Part shown: one piece after another, positions 26,516 to 37,473 of the stretch
Position numbering within the stretch: the first letter of the stretch is position 1
Layout: each line of letters begins with the position of its first letter
Origin: Stenopsyche tienmushanensis
Lineage: Eukaryota > Arthropoda > Insecta > Trichoptera > Stenopsychidae
NCBI GenBank assembly: GCA_008973525.1
Contig: WACJ01000055.1
Location: 744,001 to 808,000, forward strand
Length of the DNA: 64,000 bases
Reading direction: 5' to 3'
The notes under the pieces: model-generated
Databases searched by the model: none
What the model was told of the DNA's origin: nothing
The model's input: only the letters and a program-made list of their open reading frames with translations
Position numbers and translations under genes: made by a program

Positions 26516-26780
26516 TATCATCATCATTATAGTGCAGCCACAAACAGTCCACTGTAGAACTATGGGCCTTTCAATATCCATTCACAGGAAGAGGTTACAT
26601 CCATCTCGTCTGTATCATACATCCACCATTCGATAGTTGATTTGAATGATTAGTAAAATAATCACTATTATGAAGCGAATATTCCTGATCTTTCCTATTT
26701 AAAGATAACTACTGCTTCACAATTAGGGGTTAGAACCCCTTGGTCGATTCTAGAGAACCGACCAACTATGCCACCGCGTG
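26516..26780 (-). mobile_element. tRNA-derived SINE with RTE-type 3' tail
   Basis: Read on the minus strand the element has all the parts of a SINE. The tRNA-like head has A box TGGCATAGTTGG (complement of 26762-26773) and B box GGGTTCTAACCC (complement of 26728-26739) at tRNA-like spacing. A ~190-bp body follows. The 3' part carries GGCCCATAGTTCTACAGTGG and ACTGTT, then ends in ATAATGATGATGAT (26516-26531 on plus). The tail 'GGCC-ATAG/TC-CAGTGGAC...(TGA)n' is one I know from arthropod RTE-clade LINEs and the SINEs mobilised by them; that link is from memory. No clear target-site duplication is visible, so the copy is probably old. It encodes no protein. Confidence 0.7.
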
Positions 26781-27739
26781 TTGATATTTAAAGTCCAAAA
26801 GAAAAATCGTCCAATTTATATATGTCGTTGAACGAATGGAAGAAAAAATCCGTTGATGTAGATTTAAAAAAAAAATCAAACGTCAAACACGAACGTATTT
26901 CACAAGTTATGCCCCCAATGCATGCAATTTACTAAGTGCATTTTGCACCCATTTTGAATTTAGCGTGCTACAGGATTCGCGTTTGCCCTGCTTAAATTGC
27001 ATATTGTCATGTTTAAACAAGTCAAACACTTTTTAAACAACCTGCTAGAATGCGACCAATGCGGGTGGAATTCAAGAAGCCAACATCCAAGACGACGACC
27101 GTGGATTCCTTGCATTTCATTGTTGCCGACGTCTGAAACCGAACGGATTAAATATGAAATGCAGAGGAGTTGCTGTAAAACTGCGAAGAACACGATTGGA
27201 TTTTTAGAAGAGCATTCTTTGTCGGGTACCTGTTAGTTAACATCACGGTGCCAGTTGGTAAGTGATGTATTCTCACTTGGCACGGTAATTTCAATCTTCA
27301 CCAACATCGTGACTCTGTATAATTTGAATTAGATTGAAAACTGTTACAGTATTTCTTAAGCGGTCTACATCATACAGAATACAATCTAAAATCGGCCTTA
27401 TTGTGGGGAGAATAGGGATGAAAATAGATGGCGTCCAAAGGTGAATGCATCGCCTGTTAAGACTGACTGTTTGGTACGCTGGTTAAAATAATGACTCGTA
27501 TTTAAGAGCAAATTTGACTCAAATTGTTTCCTTATTTTTTTTTAACAAAAAAATACAATGTTTTCATATAATGTATTAAAAATACATAAAAAAAAACATT
27601 CCGCCTCTATGAGAGAATTTTTCACAATATCTGTGAATTTAGGGCACTTAGATATGGAACAATATTGTGCGTGCTAAAGTGTAACGAACTCTTCTATTTG
27701 ATGGCATTCAATTGATAATTGATATGGAATTGGTCAATT
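26781..27739. other. Stretch with no recognisable gene
   Basis: No gene recognised. Plus 26997-27236 (TTG opening) and minus 26960-27193 overlap on opposite strands and give no recognisable product. Confidence 0.45.
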
Positions 27740-27769
27740 AGGACTGTGGGTTCAAATCTAGGCTGTGAA

Positions 27770-27803
<34 letters not shown>
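27740..27803 (+). repeat. tRNA-like SINE scrap with (TA)n tail
   Basis: GGTTCAAATCT at 27749-27759 followed by AGGCTGTGAA matches the B-box region at 2724-2744. A (TA)n microsatellite (about 27776-27803) follows directly, as expected if the simple repeat arose at the 3' tail of a short retroposed copy. Confidence 0.45.
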
Positions 27804-27806
<3 letters not shown>

Positions 27807-28007
27807 AATATATTATATGTCTATATATTGGGAAATCTTTATTATTAACTCTATAAATACCATATGCAAAGATTTGTGCATTTCATCACTTAAGGAACGT
27901 GATCGATTTTTAAACATTTTTTATACGAAAAGTATTCAATATAGAATTTTAATATTTAGTGCGTTAACTAGGCGATCTTTATTGAGCATAAAAATATTTT
28001 TTTAAAT

Positions 28008-28587
28008 TTTGTCAAAGTATGATAGTGGAAGTGGAGAATGCTACGTATGTTCGTGCGCGAGCGATGATATTATTCACTGCGGAAGTCTTGAGTTCTAAAC
28101 AAGTAATATGCAGCAAAAAAATAAAGCATATTTTTATTTTGTACAATATTGTGTATAGTTTGACCTATAAATAAGAAGATATATTGAAAAATAAAAAAAT
28201 AATGAGCGATCGAAAAAAAGTAAGCATTTTTACCAAAATTTTTGGTAGTTTTTTGTTCATTAAATAAAAATCGTATAAATATTTTAAGATAATAATAGTT
28301 TATACGATGAAGACGTTTATTATACGAATGTGTGCAAAATTTCATAAAGAATGCTCATCTTGGGCGTATGGAAGCACTTCCATGAGCTTGGAAAAAGTAG
28401 TTTCGAGAAAAATGCGCTTAAAGTTCTACCTTTCCTCAGCTTCACGCTGCGCAGTGTCTCTTCGTCGGTCTATAACTTTACAAATTGTATTTATATCGAC
28501 TTGAAATTTACTGATAGTATTCTTAAATATTGGTTCTTTTCGATACATTAATACATTTTTATATTTTTTAATCAACAAGGCAGAAAA
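28008..28587 (-). mobile_element. Mutator-associated non-autonomous element, copy 2
   Basis: Inverted copy of 23327-23905. Shared landmarks on the plus strand include GAAGTG-GAGA-GCTACGTATG, GTACAATATTGTGTATAGTT, TTTGGTAGTTTTTTGTTCAT, GAGCTTGGAAAAAGTAGTTT, CGAGAAAAA-GCG and TATATCGACTTGAAATTTAC. The two copies are diverged by scattered substitutions and indels. Read on the minus strand it contains the CG-TTTTTCTCGAAAC motif shared with the Mutator-like elements at 47 and 59 kb. Open frames at 28070-28345 (minus) and 28307-28551 (plus) lie inside the repeat and are not genes. Confidence 0.6.
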
Positions 28588-28825
28588 GTACTTTAAACTT
28601 TATACACAAAAAAAGTACGTTAAACCATATTTTTTTATTAAATGTATTTATTTAGCATATTGACAAAAGATGTTACCAAAATTATATTTAACTAAAATAT
28701 TATTATAAAAAAATGTGTGTGAGAATCTCGTGAGGTAGAACTGAAACTCTTGGGAAAAGTTGATTTTATGTATTGTATTTTTTTTCCATTTATTAACAGA
28801 TTGTTAACTAAAAGACTCCGCTGTG

Positions 28826-29025
28826 TGTTGTGTAATATATAATAAAATAGGCGCGTTAATGGTTTAGTGATTACTTTATGCTACGTACACAGACACACAC
28901 ACATAGTAGAGGTGGCGCGGCACATGCGCGTAGTTTATTATGTATGTGTTGGAGGCGAAGAGAATGCTACCGATTCTCCCTCTCTTTCTAATCGACTGCC
29001 GGCTAGAGTTTCATTTTTCGTGACG
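28826..29025 (+). repeat. Dispersed repeat family C, copy 2
   Basis: Same orientation as 13372-13540. TGTAATATATAATAAAATAG occupies 28831-28850 and GAGGTGGCGCGGCACATGCG begins at 28909. It contains about 35 bp (around 28851-28885) missing from copy 1, so this is probably the more complete copy. No coding. Confidence 0.7.
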
Positions 29026-32000
29026 TGATGAGCTAAATTTGATATTAGATGATAGATATTAAATGAAGCATACCCCCCATAACTTTATTTGTAATCGTTC
29101 ACCCAATGAGCCATTTGAGCGGAATTTATTTTTAATGGAAGCCTTTACAGTCTTCTCCATAAAAATACTTCGATGGCTTTGAAAATTAATCAGCTTTCCT
29201 CGGAAGTTAATTAAAAAGTACTTGATAAAAGGTTGTTGATTTTAATGATGAGGGCTTTCTGGAGTGCATGGAGTCTAGCCCTTCCTTTTCTAGTAAGGGC
29301 GATGGCAATTTGGGGTAAAGACCTACGTGACGCTCGAGTACATTATCATATATTTTATTATATCGACGTGTAATTTATAATATTGATTTTTAAAAAGAAT
29401 TCTATATAATATTAATGTCATAGAAATGCGTTTTATTCCGAACTCGATTTGATGCATACAAGAGTGATATTATTGGGTAAGTCTCAAAATAAACATCGAT
29501 ATGTAATATTTAGTATTTCCCATATTTATTGGCATATTGATTTTTTTTCTATAAAATGTGAGCTCATTTTTTTTCTTTTGCGCCATCAATTAAAGTTTGT
29601 GCAAATTAAATTTGGCTTAGGGTGCTAAAATCAAAGGCAAATATTTGCTAGGCAAGACTATTGATTTAAAGAGCTTTTTTTCTTTCAAGGTTTTATCTGT
29701 TGTCCGTGTGTCCTCGCATCTCCACTAATGGAAATTTATTTTCATTGAAACGAATAAATTTAATTATACGGAAGAGACGGTCTTTCCTTGTGGTGCAGAC
29801 GAGGCCGGTGGGACGTATGAGGAGGAGGAGGACCACTTCCGGAGGCTGTTAGGGTGGTGAAAAGGCTGTTGCATCTTCCACAGGAAATGTGTTTTCCTAT
29901 TATCTCCAGTGAATCGAGAGTAATCATGGAAAACAGCCGAAGTCGATCGACGTGAACGACAAAAACACACGATGCATATATTTTTTGGAGAACACATGCA
30001 CAGGAAGAAGATAAAAATATTTTTCGGAAGTTTAACAACCATAATGCTTTTATGGTTAATGAATTTGATGGAGATTATTTTTAGGAACAGTATTTTTTAA
30101 ATTACATAAGGAATATTTTTTCTTTGTGATTGAATGGAATTTAAAATTAAAATAAAGGTCACCAATGGAAAAGTTCTGGACGAATTCTTGCTTAAAAAAG
30201 GACAAACAATAAAAGGATGGGAAAAAAGTTAGGAAAGGATTAATATTGGAAATGTCTAATTGAATTTCCGAGAGTCGTCGTCATGATCGGAACTATGCTG
30301 AAAGCAATAAAGAGGAAGGCAAGAGAATTAGTTCCGGCTTTTGTTTACTGGATTTAATTTAAGGTTTTGTTGTGCGGGAATGCATCCCGAATATATGCGA
30401 GGATTGCAAATTCCAGGTACATCAAAAGGGTTCTCCAAACAATGGAATACATTAATTTTTATGCAATAGAATACTATACGAATAATTCACACAAAGAAAA
30501 AATAATAATATCGATTCATTCCTCGGTCATATAATATGTAGGAGGGGAAGACTGTGCACCGATCCTTGGGACACTTAAGTGACAGGGACATACGAAGTTC
30601 TTCCTTTAGTGAGGCACGCACGTCTAAATGCGAACTTTCAAATTGTTCAATGGAGTCTGAAGGAAATTTCACAGACCAAAATAAAAGTTCACCAAAAAGG
30701 ACGAAGGCGGCTCGTGATGGGGAGGCGACGCGGAAAAAATGGGATGTCAACCCAAAGGGCAACTTTGCTGTTTGTTATCTGCTAAGTTTTGCCGGTCTGA
30801 AGAATGTTAACACTCGGAGGTGGGTTTTGCATAAAAGTGTTACCTCCACATGTGTGGGTAAACTTATACAACTTACAAGGGAAATAAAACTTGAGCAGAC
30901 TTGGAGAATACTTAAATTTGATATTATAAAATTGACTTTGAAACTATTTTTTGACCTGATTTCAAGGATATCACGAAAATAATTTGACGTGCTTGATAAG
31001 ATTAAATACACAACTTCATGGATATAAATATAGTTAAATTCGGTTATAACGAGCTTCATTAAAATAAACATAGATTGCTCATTAAAAAAAATCTTGATTG
31101 ATGTGTCCTTTATATTAGTTTGAAGAAATTAATGATTATTATTAAATGGACAAATTTAAATGATTAAAGACCTTTAATAAATCATAAGATAACTTTTTTC
31201 CTATCCCCATAATAAATATTTTTATTTGCTTTATCCATAAAGGACTTTTAAGGGATTAATATGATGATTTTCTGTTGCTTTCCACGTATTAAAAAATTAG
31301 ATTGTTTTTAAGCAATAATTTAAATACTATTGTTGATCATATTAGCTGCTTTACAATTTGTCAGTCTTAAGCGAAAAGAGAAATCATTAGCCAAAATTCA
31401 TCAATTATTATATACTATTACTGTATGTTTATTAATTAAAACTATTATTACTGTATCATCCTGGAATATTTTTTGTCATGTAAATGGCTTTATCCACGTA
31501 CATGGGCTAACATTTTGGCCGTCCATAATAATTAAACAAATAATCCTCGATAAAAGGATTCCCAATGCATTTGTCAATACAGTTATTTGTAACTGAATTT
31601 CAACGCACTGAATAGTTGTATTCTGCTAATAAATTATTTCAGAGTGCACTGCCATGTTTGCAGACATCAGTAGAGCCATGCCAGACAAAATGGGGACTCA
31701 GAACATTAAACGTCCATTACTGTAAATAATTCAATACCGTATTGACATTTCAGTTTAGCTTTGATGCATTCGGCGACTCATCAGCGTAATTTAACTTATT
31801 TAAATCGATATCCCCTCATGTTGTTCTTCCTGTATTAATAAAAATTATCGGAAAATTTCCCGAATACAGACGGACGATATTCGGCATGACGAACAATGCG
31901 ATGTATACACATATAACGCTTCGCAATATGCCATCTGACATTTCTAGGAATATCTGGATAGATTCAATACTGGCGACGAAGGATAACTAGGATCTTTTCA

Positions 32001-33130
32001 TATCGAGAAATTTCTATGGGATATATTTGCCCTGGGATTTGTCTATTGAAATTCGTGCTTTAGATAAGTTTAAGTAAGTCTGAGCGATCTTAGATCAATA
32101 GCGCTATCCGAGATGAAATTTCTCCCATACGTCTAAAGAGGTTTCATATTTACTATGTCAATAGCAATCTACACTTCGATGCTTGAAATAACGTTGAAAC
32201 AGTAAATATAAAATAAATTTCACTTGTCGATGCGCAAAATTGATATAGATCTTATATCAAATGATATTTTCTACGAATAAAGGCGGTTTATAATTGGCAA
32301 TTGATTGATGGTTTAGTTTTTTTGCGATAATTAACAGTGTCAATTTACATTTGAACATTATTACACATAAAAAAATAAAATCATTGGCATATGCAATGAA
32401 ACATTTTTAAGCCAAATTTTTGTGACAATATTTCCCGATAATCAAAACATCCTTTCATTTTAAATACTGTCAAATCCATCATCTTTGTTTCTGCGAGAAC
32501 ATTCTGAAAATAGGGACATTGCAGGCATTAAATAACAGCTTATACTATTTTTATAAATCAAAATTAATCATCCATAAATTTAAAATAAAATGATTCCCAA
32601 AATATGGAACTTATTTAACACTGACCCGATTAACGCTGTTTCATAGTAGTATTGGGATAGTTTTGTAAATCGCATGCAGTATTTTATACATGCAATTTTG
32701 TCATTATAGTCTATTGACTGTATCATAGTTAATTTAATTATTAAACGTTATTTCATTTAGTGCCGAAACTTATAGGAATGTATCCCACACTTTAAGCAGG
32801 GTCACACTGTAATATCATATAGAACACACAGATTTAACCACACACACACACACACACTCTTTTTCTTTTCTTCTTGCGGAAGATCGTTTGGATCTATACT
32901 TGATGTTGCTTTGATTAGGGTAGCAAACATGGTCACATATTCCCTATCTGTTCGGCGAAGAGGTGCTGCAAGTTGTATAAGAAACAGAAGAAAAGCAAAA
33001 TTAAGCTGCTTTGAAAATGTTGAAATATCAACTTCCAACTCAAATCTTTTTCTTGAGCATGATCAAAATCAGCTTGAGGATTCAAATGGAATGATACACC
33101 ATATCTTGACCAAAAGTCACGATTTCATAT
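29026..33130. other. AT-rich stretch with no recognisable gene
   Basis: No gene recognised. The longest open frame, plus 30554-30982 (142 codons, opening at GTG), has a basic serine-rich N-terminal half and an AT-driven C-terminal half and is probably chance. The two minus frames around 29760-30042 overlap in different phases. A (CA)n tract lies at 32838-32857. Confidence 0.5.
32838..32857. repeat. (CA)n microsatellite
   Basis: About ten uninterrupted CA dinucleotides. Confidence 0.95.
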
Positions 33131-33331
33131 TTAACCCCTAAAGGAGTACTATCCCAGGGCCTGGGACCCCCCTCCACTATTCAGAAAAAGCACTCTTGTA
33201 CATTGAGTTCGGAGACAGACAGAGACAGAAAGAGAACATAGCGCAGTTCGAGAGACAAAGACAGAGAGCTTCCCCGCATACATCGCACGATTTTATAGAT
33301 CGTTAGCCCAAATTTATCGACTAATAATGAT
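33131..33331 (+). repeat. Dispersed repeat family A, copy 2
   Basis: Direct-orientation counterpart of 7325-7525. It starts at CCTAAAGGAGTA and ends at CTAATAATGAT, and the flanks differ completely from those of copy 1, so the boundaries are well supported. The purine tract GGAGACAGACAGAGACAGAA is especially well kept. Confidence 0.75.
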
Positions 33332-33505
33332 CACCCTTTTACAAGGTTTTTAAACATGAAACTAGGTTTTCACACATTCTACACAAAGAAGAAATAAGGA
33401 CAATAAGTGCATTTAAATTTTTGATGTTGTCTCTATTAAAATAAGCCATAAATGTGTCGGATATTTCATCACATGAATTTAACGTCATCATTTTGAGCTT
33501 CGACG

Positions 33506-33934
33506 ATGACCAGATTTAATTTCCCAGACGTCCATTGTAGCTTTCGTCAGTATATTACGTGGAAAGTTTTATCGTCACATGGTGTGTTTACGCTTATTGT
33601 CTTTTGCGTTTTTATTGCCTCAATTTGGTTTTCCCCGTCACATCGGTATGGAGCACCCTCCGCTTGGTGCTGGGCGCATTGCGTTTTAACAATGTCTCCC
33701 CTGTTCATATGGGGTGGTTACAAAATCATCCCCCGTCAAATAATGCCCTTTATTGCTCCTCGTAATGGCTTACTACGTCTAGGTCGAGCCACTCAAATTG
33801 TGCCCTCCGCCTGTGGTGCCTTTGAACCTCTGACTGTAGTATTTTCTCTCCGTGTTAAAAGAAAACTCGCGTCTTTTTGCATGGGAACCGGCGAAAAACA
33901 TCATATCAACCCTTTTATGAAAAGCAATATTTAA
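33506..33934 (+). other. Unrecognised 142-codon open frame
   Basis: One of the two longest ATG-initiated open frames outside the LTR region. The product has a hydrophobic stretch early (LIVFCVFIASIWF, about residues 30-42) that could be a membrane segment, a Trp/Cys-containing middle, and a basic C-terminus. I see no homology, promoter, splice context or poly(A) signal. Base composition is less AT-rich than the flanks, which alone lengthens chance open frames. It could be a small membrane protein gene, an exon or chance; I lean to chance. Confidence 0.15.
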
Positions 33935-36199
33935 TATGGGAGCATTATTTGAAATGCCACCCTTCCTTTATGCTTGCAGATTTTAAAGCTGCCTTTCAAT
34001 ATAATCCTATCCGCAAAAGCTTTATATGATCAAGAAAAGGGATCATATATGATACGTGTATTATAACGGGATGAATATTTTACTCTAGATTGTCTTCTTT
34101 TATTCAAAAATGGAAAGATATTTTAATTCAAATATGTTATAATATTGACACTCTTCAATTTATAGAGATAAATATTCTCCTCATCATCCGATTAGGACAG
34201 GATGAGATTGTCATGTAATTTATGAGGGAGCTGATTAAATTATCCTCAATTAAATCTTAAAGTATCTTGAATTACATCTGAGTAAATTGAGATAGATTCT
34301 TATTTAAAAAAATATAAATAGTTTATGTATATTAATAATATAAATTCTATATTGAGACTCATTTTATTACCACAGAATCCTAGGTGAAATTATATGATCA
34401 TTTCATTGAGCTAAAATAAATTTAAATCATGCTTAAAACACATATTTAAGCGAAAATAATATTGATGTTTTATTGTTAAGGGAGAAACAGATATATGATA
34501 TCGATTAGATTATTGGATTGGAAATTAAATTGTACAAAAGTGATTTTAAGCTTATTTGGTTCTTTCAATTTAATTTGCATGCATACAGTTTGAGGGTTTC
34601 CTATCGAGCGTCACTACTTTTGAGAGGGTAGAAAACAAAATATCCAGGGGCGTTGAGGGCTTTATTGCACCACCTTTAACATTTTCATCACAATTTGATG
34701 GTGCTTATGGAATACATTGTGAACGAGGGTTAAATGTGAATAAACACATTAAACAAAAATCGTGAATAACAATGACAGGCACTTGAAATTCACATTTAAT
34801 TTGAACAAATTGTGAATATTCCCATAAAAGTTTCGGATTCGACACGTCTGCATGCTGGTATCAGTTTGAAGGAGTTGGGGGGGGAGGGGAACGATGAAAT
34901 TTCCTTAAAAGGTGTTTTAGGGATGGTCATTTTTCATTTCTCCGTTGCAATTTCTCAAGAGCTCGCATTTCAACAAAAAGGAAAGTAGTCAAGTCTCGCT
35001 TTGTGGAAGCGGGACATTGTCTGTTGAATGACATAACAATTTTCGAGCGCCATTAACTGAAAAGCTTCTAGTTTCCACATGCAAAGGTTTGAGAAAACAG
35101 GACCACCTTTCAGCGGGTAGCCTTTTTTCTCCGACGACGAGAGATAAAGAAACGGCGAAACTGTGCTCAAAGTTTCCCGGAGAGATACGTCTTTATCTTG
35201 TCGGGTCGTGTAGCTGGGCGATGGTGGTAATCTTTTATCTCGTTTCGGTAAAATCCCGAGTCTGGACAGGCCAGGTGAGTGAGGTAGACTTAAAGGTAAG
35301 CTCTAAGGTTAGTTGTGACCTGTCCTGATTTATAGGTTTGGTGGATAACTGAGATGCGCAATCAGGGAGAGAGCAAATTTTGATCGCCCCCAAGTTAAAA
35401 CATTTAAGTTTATCCGAGCGAAAAGTATTTGGAAGTGACACAGAAATCTTCATCTTTTCTCAATATATTTTATTTTTCATCGAATCTTCGGTCGACATGC
35501 AAAATATAACTGTAAAAATTGAAAAAAATATGCAATTATCGAAATCAAATCTACAATAGGCGATCACATTCTTTAAAACAGATAAACGCTATGAAAATTT
35601 TATAAACGTAGTTGAGTATTATCTCATATAAAGCTTTATAAAAATATCAATTAAAAAAAAAAACATAACAAAGTAGTCTTACTGTTATTAAAAAGTGTCT
35701 GCAAATTATTTACACTCGAAGGTTTCACATAACTAGAGTAATGACAAGTTCTTAAGATTTGGTTGATTATTCATATGTTGTCACAAATACATGTATAAGG
35801 ACGCTTACATTTTTTTAGGGTTATCGATCATATTTCCGTGTTTTTCCGTTGAATTGCATTTAATTCTGAGACATTGTATAGCAACACACTGAAGAATCAA
35901 GAAAATTGTACATCAAGTATTCCGTACTATTTGCAATTGATTTCTTCGACGGTCTTTATGTGGTTCTTATGTCTTAATTATCTTGGTTCTCAAAACAACC
36001 TGACAATGAAGTTTAAGAAAGTTTGTTTCGCGAGGCAGATATCACAACGAGTGTAAGATTGTGAAAAATGACCCGGGATGATAAGAAACTGGAAACGCAT
36101 CAGAAATTCAAAAAATTAAACTTTTGGTAATTTGGAAAGCAAATAAACTTCGGATATTTTAACTCCAATGAAACATCTTCCTGTCGATTATTATAGCCA
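33935..36199. other. Stretch with no recognisable gene
   Basis: No gene recognised. At 35271-35280 CCAGGTGAGT is a textbook 5' splice-donor match, inside an open plus-strand stretch (35089-35328), but no partner acceptor or recognisable peptide supports an exon. A short G-rich run lies near 34878. Confidence 0.45.
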
Positions 36200-36640
36200 G
36201 ACAAGAACATAGATGGACAGGGAGGTTTTTGAAATTTGGTTAAAAAATAAATGGGTTCCAGAGGCGAAAGATTTTTAAAAAATATGGGAAAAAGCGATGT
36301 ATTTATGGTTGCAAAATTTCTTCCCCCTAATGTGACATCTTTAATCCAGCCCAAGGACTAAGGCGTTATAGCATCATTGAAATGTCTTTATCGTCATATA
36401 TTCTGAAAACTGTGGCTAAATAACACAATCTTGGTCAAAAGTAAATCCAGAAACACTTGGTCGATCATGGAGAAAATTTGTTAGAAACAGATTAATGCAT
36501 TCTGAAGAGAATGAAATGATACAACTGAAATATAGATATTTGTTTTTTTTGTACTTTTGTTGAAATTGAGAGTGACACTACAAGTGGAGAAGATACCAGT
36601 GATTACATTAGTCATAAAACGCCGTTGAATTATTATTGAA
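36200..36640 (+). pseudogene. pogo/Tigger/jerky-like transposase fragment
   Basis: DDE-type transposases of the pogo/Tigger/jerky group cut and paste DNA transposons. At about 36311-36395 the plus strand reads LPPNVTSLIQPKD, a stop in place of the expected Q, then GVIASLKCLYR. This is the diagnostic segment around the third catalytic Asp (usual form LPPNxTSLIQPMDQGVI). Upstream, around 36227-36265, a phase-shifted stretch reads FEIWLKNKWVPEAKDF, which resembles the segment usually found shortly before the second catalytic Asp; the Asp-containing LDN-AHP segment itself is deleted. The fragment is therefore dead: internal deletion, stops and frameshifts. No TIRs were found. It lies less than 200 bp from the intact left end of the mariner at 36800. 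Confidence 0.75.
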
Positions 36641-36799
36641 TTACCTTGAAATATTGCTAGATTATACTGAATAAAGAGAATTTGAATATGTTGATATAAT
36701 AACTTTAAGAAAAATTCGAAGTGATGATAGAAATTTGTTTAAAATATCTCAAAAACAAAGAAAAATTACATATTATTTTAAATATAAATTTAATAGTTA

Positions 36800-37473
36800 A
36801 AGCGGAAAGAAATGTCATTTTTTTGTTATTTGGAGAAAAAAAATTATTTTAATACAAGTTGTACAATATTGTGCAAATCTAATTGTGCAAAGTATAGCTC
36901 TGCTCTGACAGTTTGGCCAGGTTTTAATAATTCACAGTGAATTACGCTTAAACAAATCCCACCAAACACAAAGGAGGACTCTTTTCAAGAACAATGACGG
37001 TCGAGGAGTAGAAACAGGTAATTGATTTGAAGAAAGCCACTGTTTTTCGTTCTCGTATAATAGCGATGAACAAATGGTTATTCGTTGTTCCAAAGCCGTT
37101 GATGGCAACTCGTGCGGTACCCAAATTTCCTGTCTATGTTTTTTCCCGAGTCTTTTCAAATGGTTTTTGACTGTCGACCAGGAACAGCTGATGTCTAACA
37201 ATAATTTTTTTATGGTTTTTCGAAGATCTTTTGAATTTTAGTACCATCTATGGTTTTTTTTGCTTTTTCGAATAAAAACATTAAGCAAGATCGCAAATGG
37301 GTCTCATCAATTTCTGGCTTGGACATTTTCACTAGGGCTAAAAAATATTTGAAAAAGTAATATAAACAACAGAGTTTTAAAATGACACCAACTTTGACGT
37401 ATTCACTCGACAGCAACCCAAAGCAAACTGACAGCAAAGAACGCAACCAAAAAAATTACATTTCTTTCCGCTT
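36800..37473 (-). mobile_element. Deleted mariner element with intact TIRs
   Basis: Both ends are visible: AAGCGGAAAGAAATGT at 36800 and its complement ACATTTCTTTCCGCTT ending at 37473, each bordered by TA, the standard mariner/Tc1 target duplication. Similarity of the termini continues inward for about 28 bp (AATTTTTTTGG versus CATTTTTTTGT). At about 674 bp the element is roughly half the usual ~1.3 kb, so it is a deletion derivative. It contains the transposase relic described separately. Matching TIRs and a TA duplication make this the best-defined element in the window. Confidence 0.85.
36932..37326 (-). pseudogene. mariner transposase remnant
   Basis: On the minus strand the likely start is the Met at 37326, giving MSKPEIDETHLRSCLMFLFE, which resembles the usual mariner N-terminus. 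A stop follows IQKIFEKP. A second open segment, starting near 37200, has STVKNHLKRLG, the diagnostic WVPHEL motif, and EQRITICSSLL. It then jumps directly from LLYENE to KQWLSSNQLP and CVWWD. The first catalytic Asp region (D-E-W) that should lie in that gap is gone, and everything after the WWD block, including the other two catalytic Asp residues, is missing. Two deletions plus the stop make it inactive. It could still have been mobilised in trans because the TIRs survive. Confidence 0.8.

Noticed and set aside
30554..30982. 142-codon plus frame as a gene
   Set aside because: Opens at GTG, no family match, second half is AT-driven I/K/L/F-rich sequence, and other frames overlap on both strands.
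35271..35280. CAGGTGAGT as a real splice donor
   Set aside because: Good consensus, but there is no matching acceptor, coding phase or recognisable peptide.
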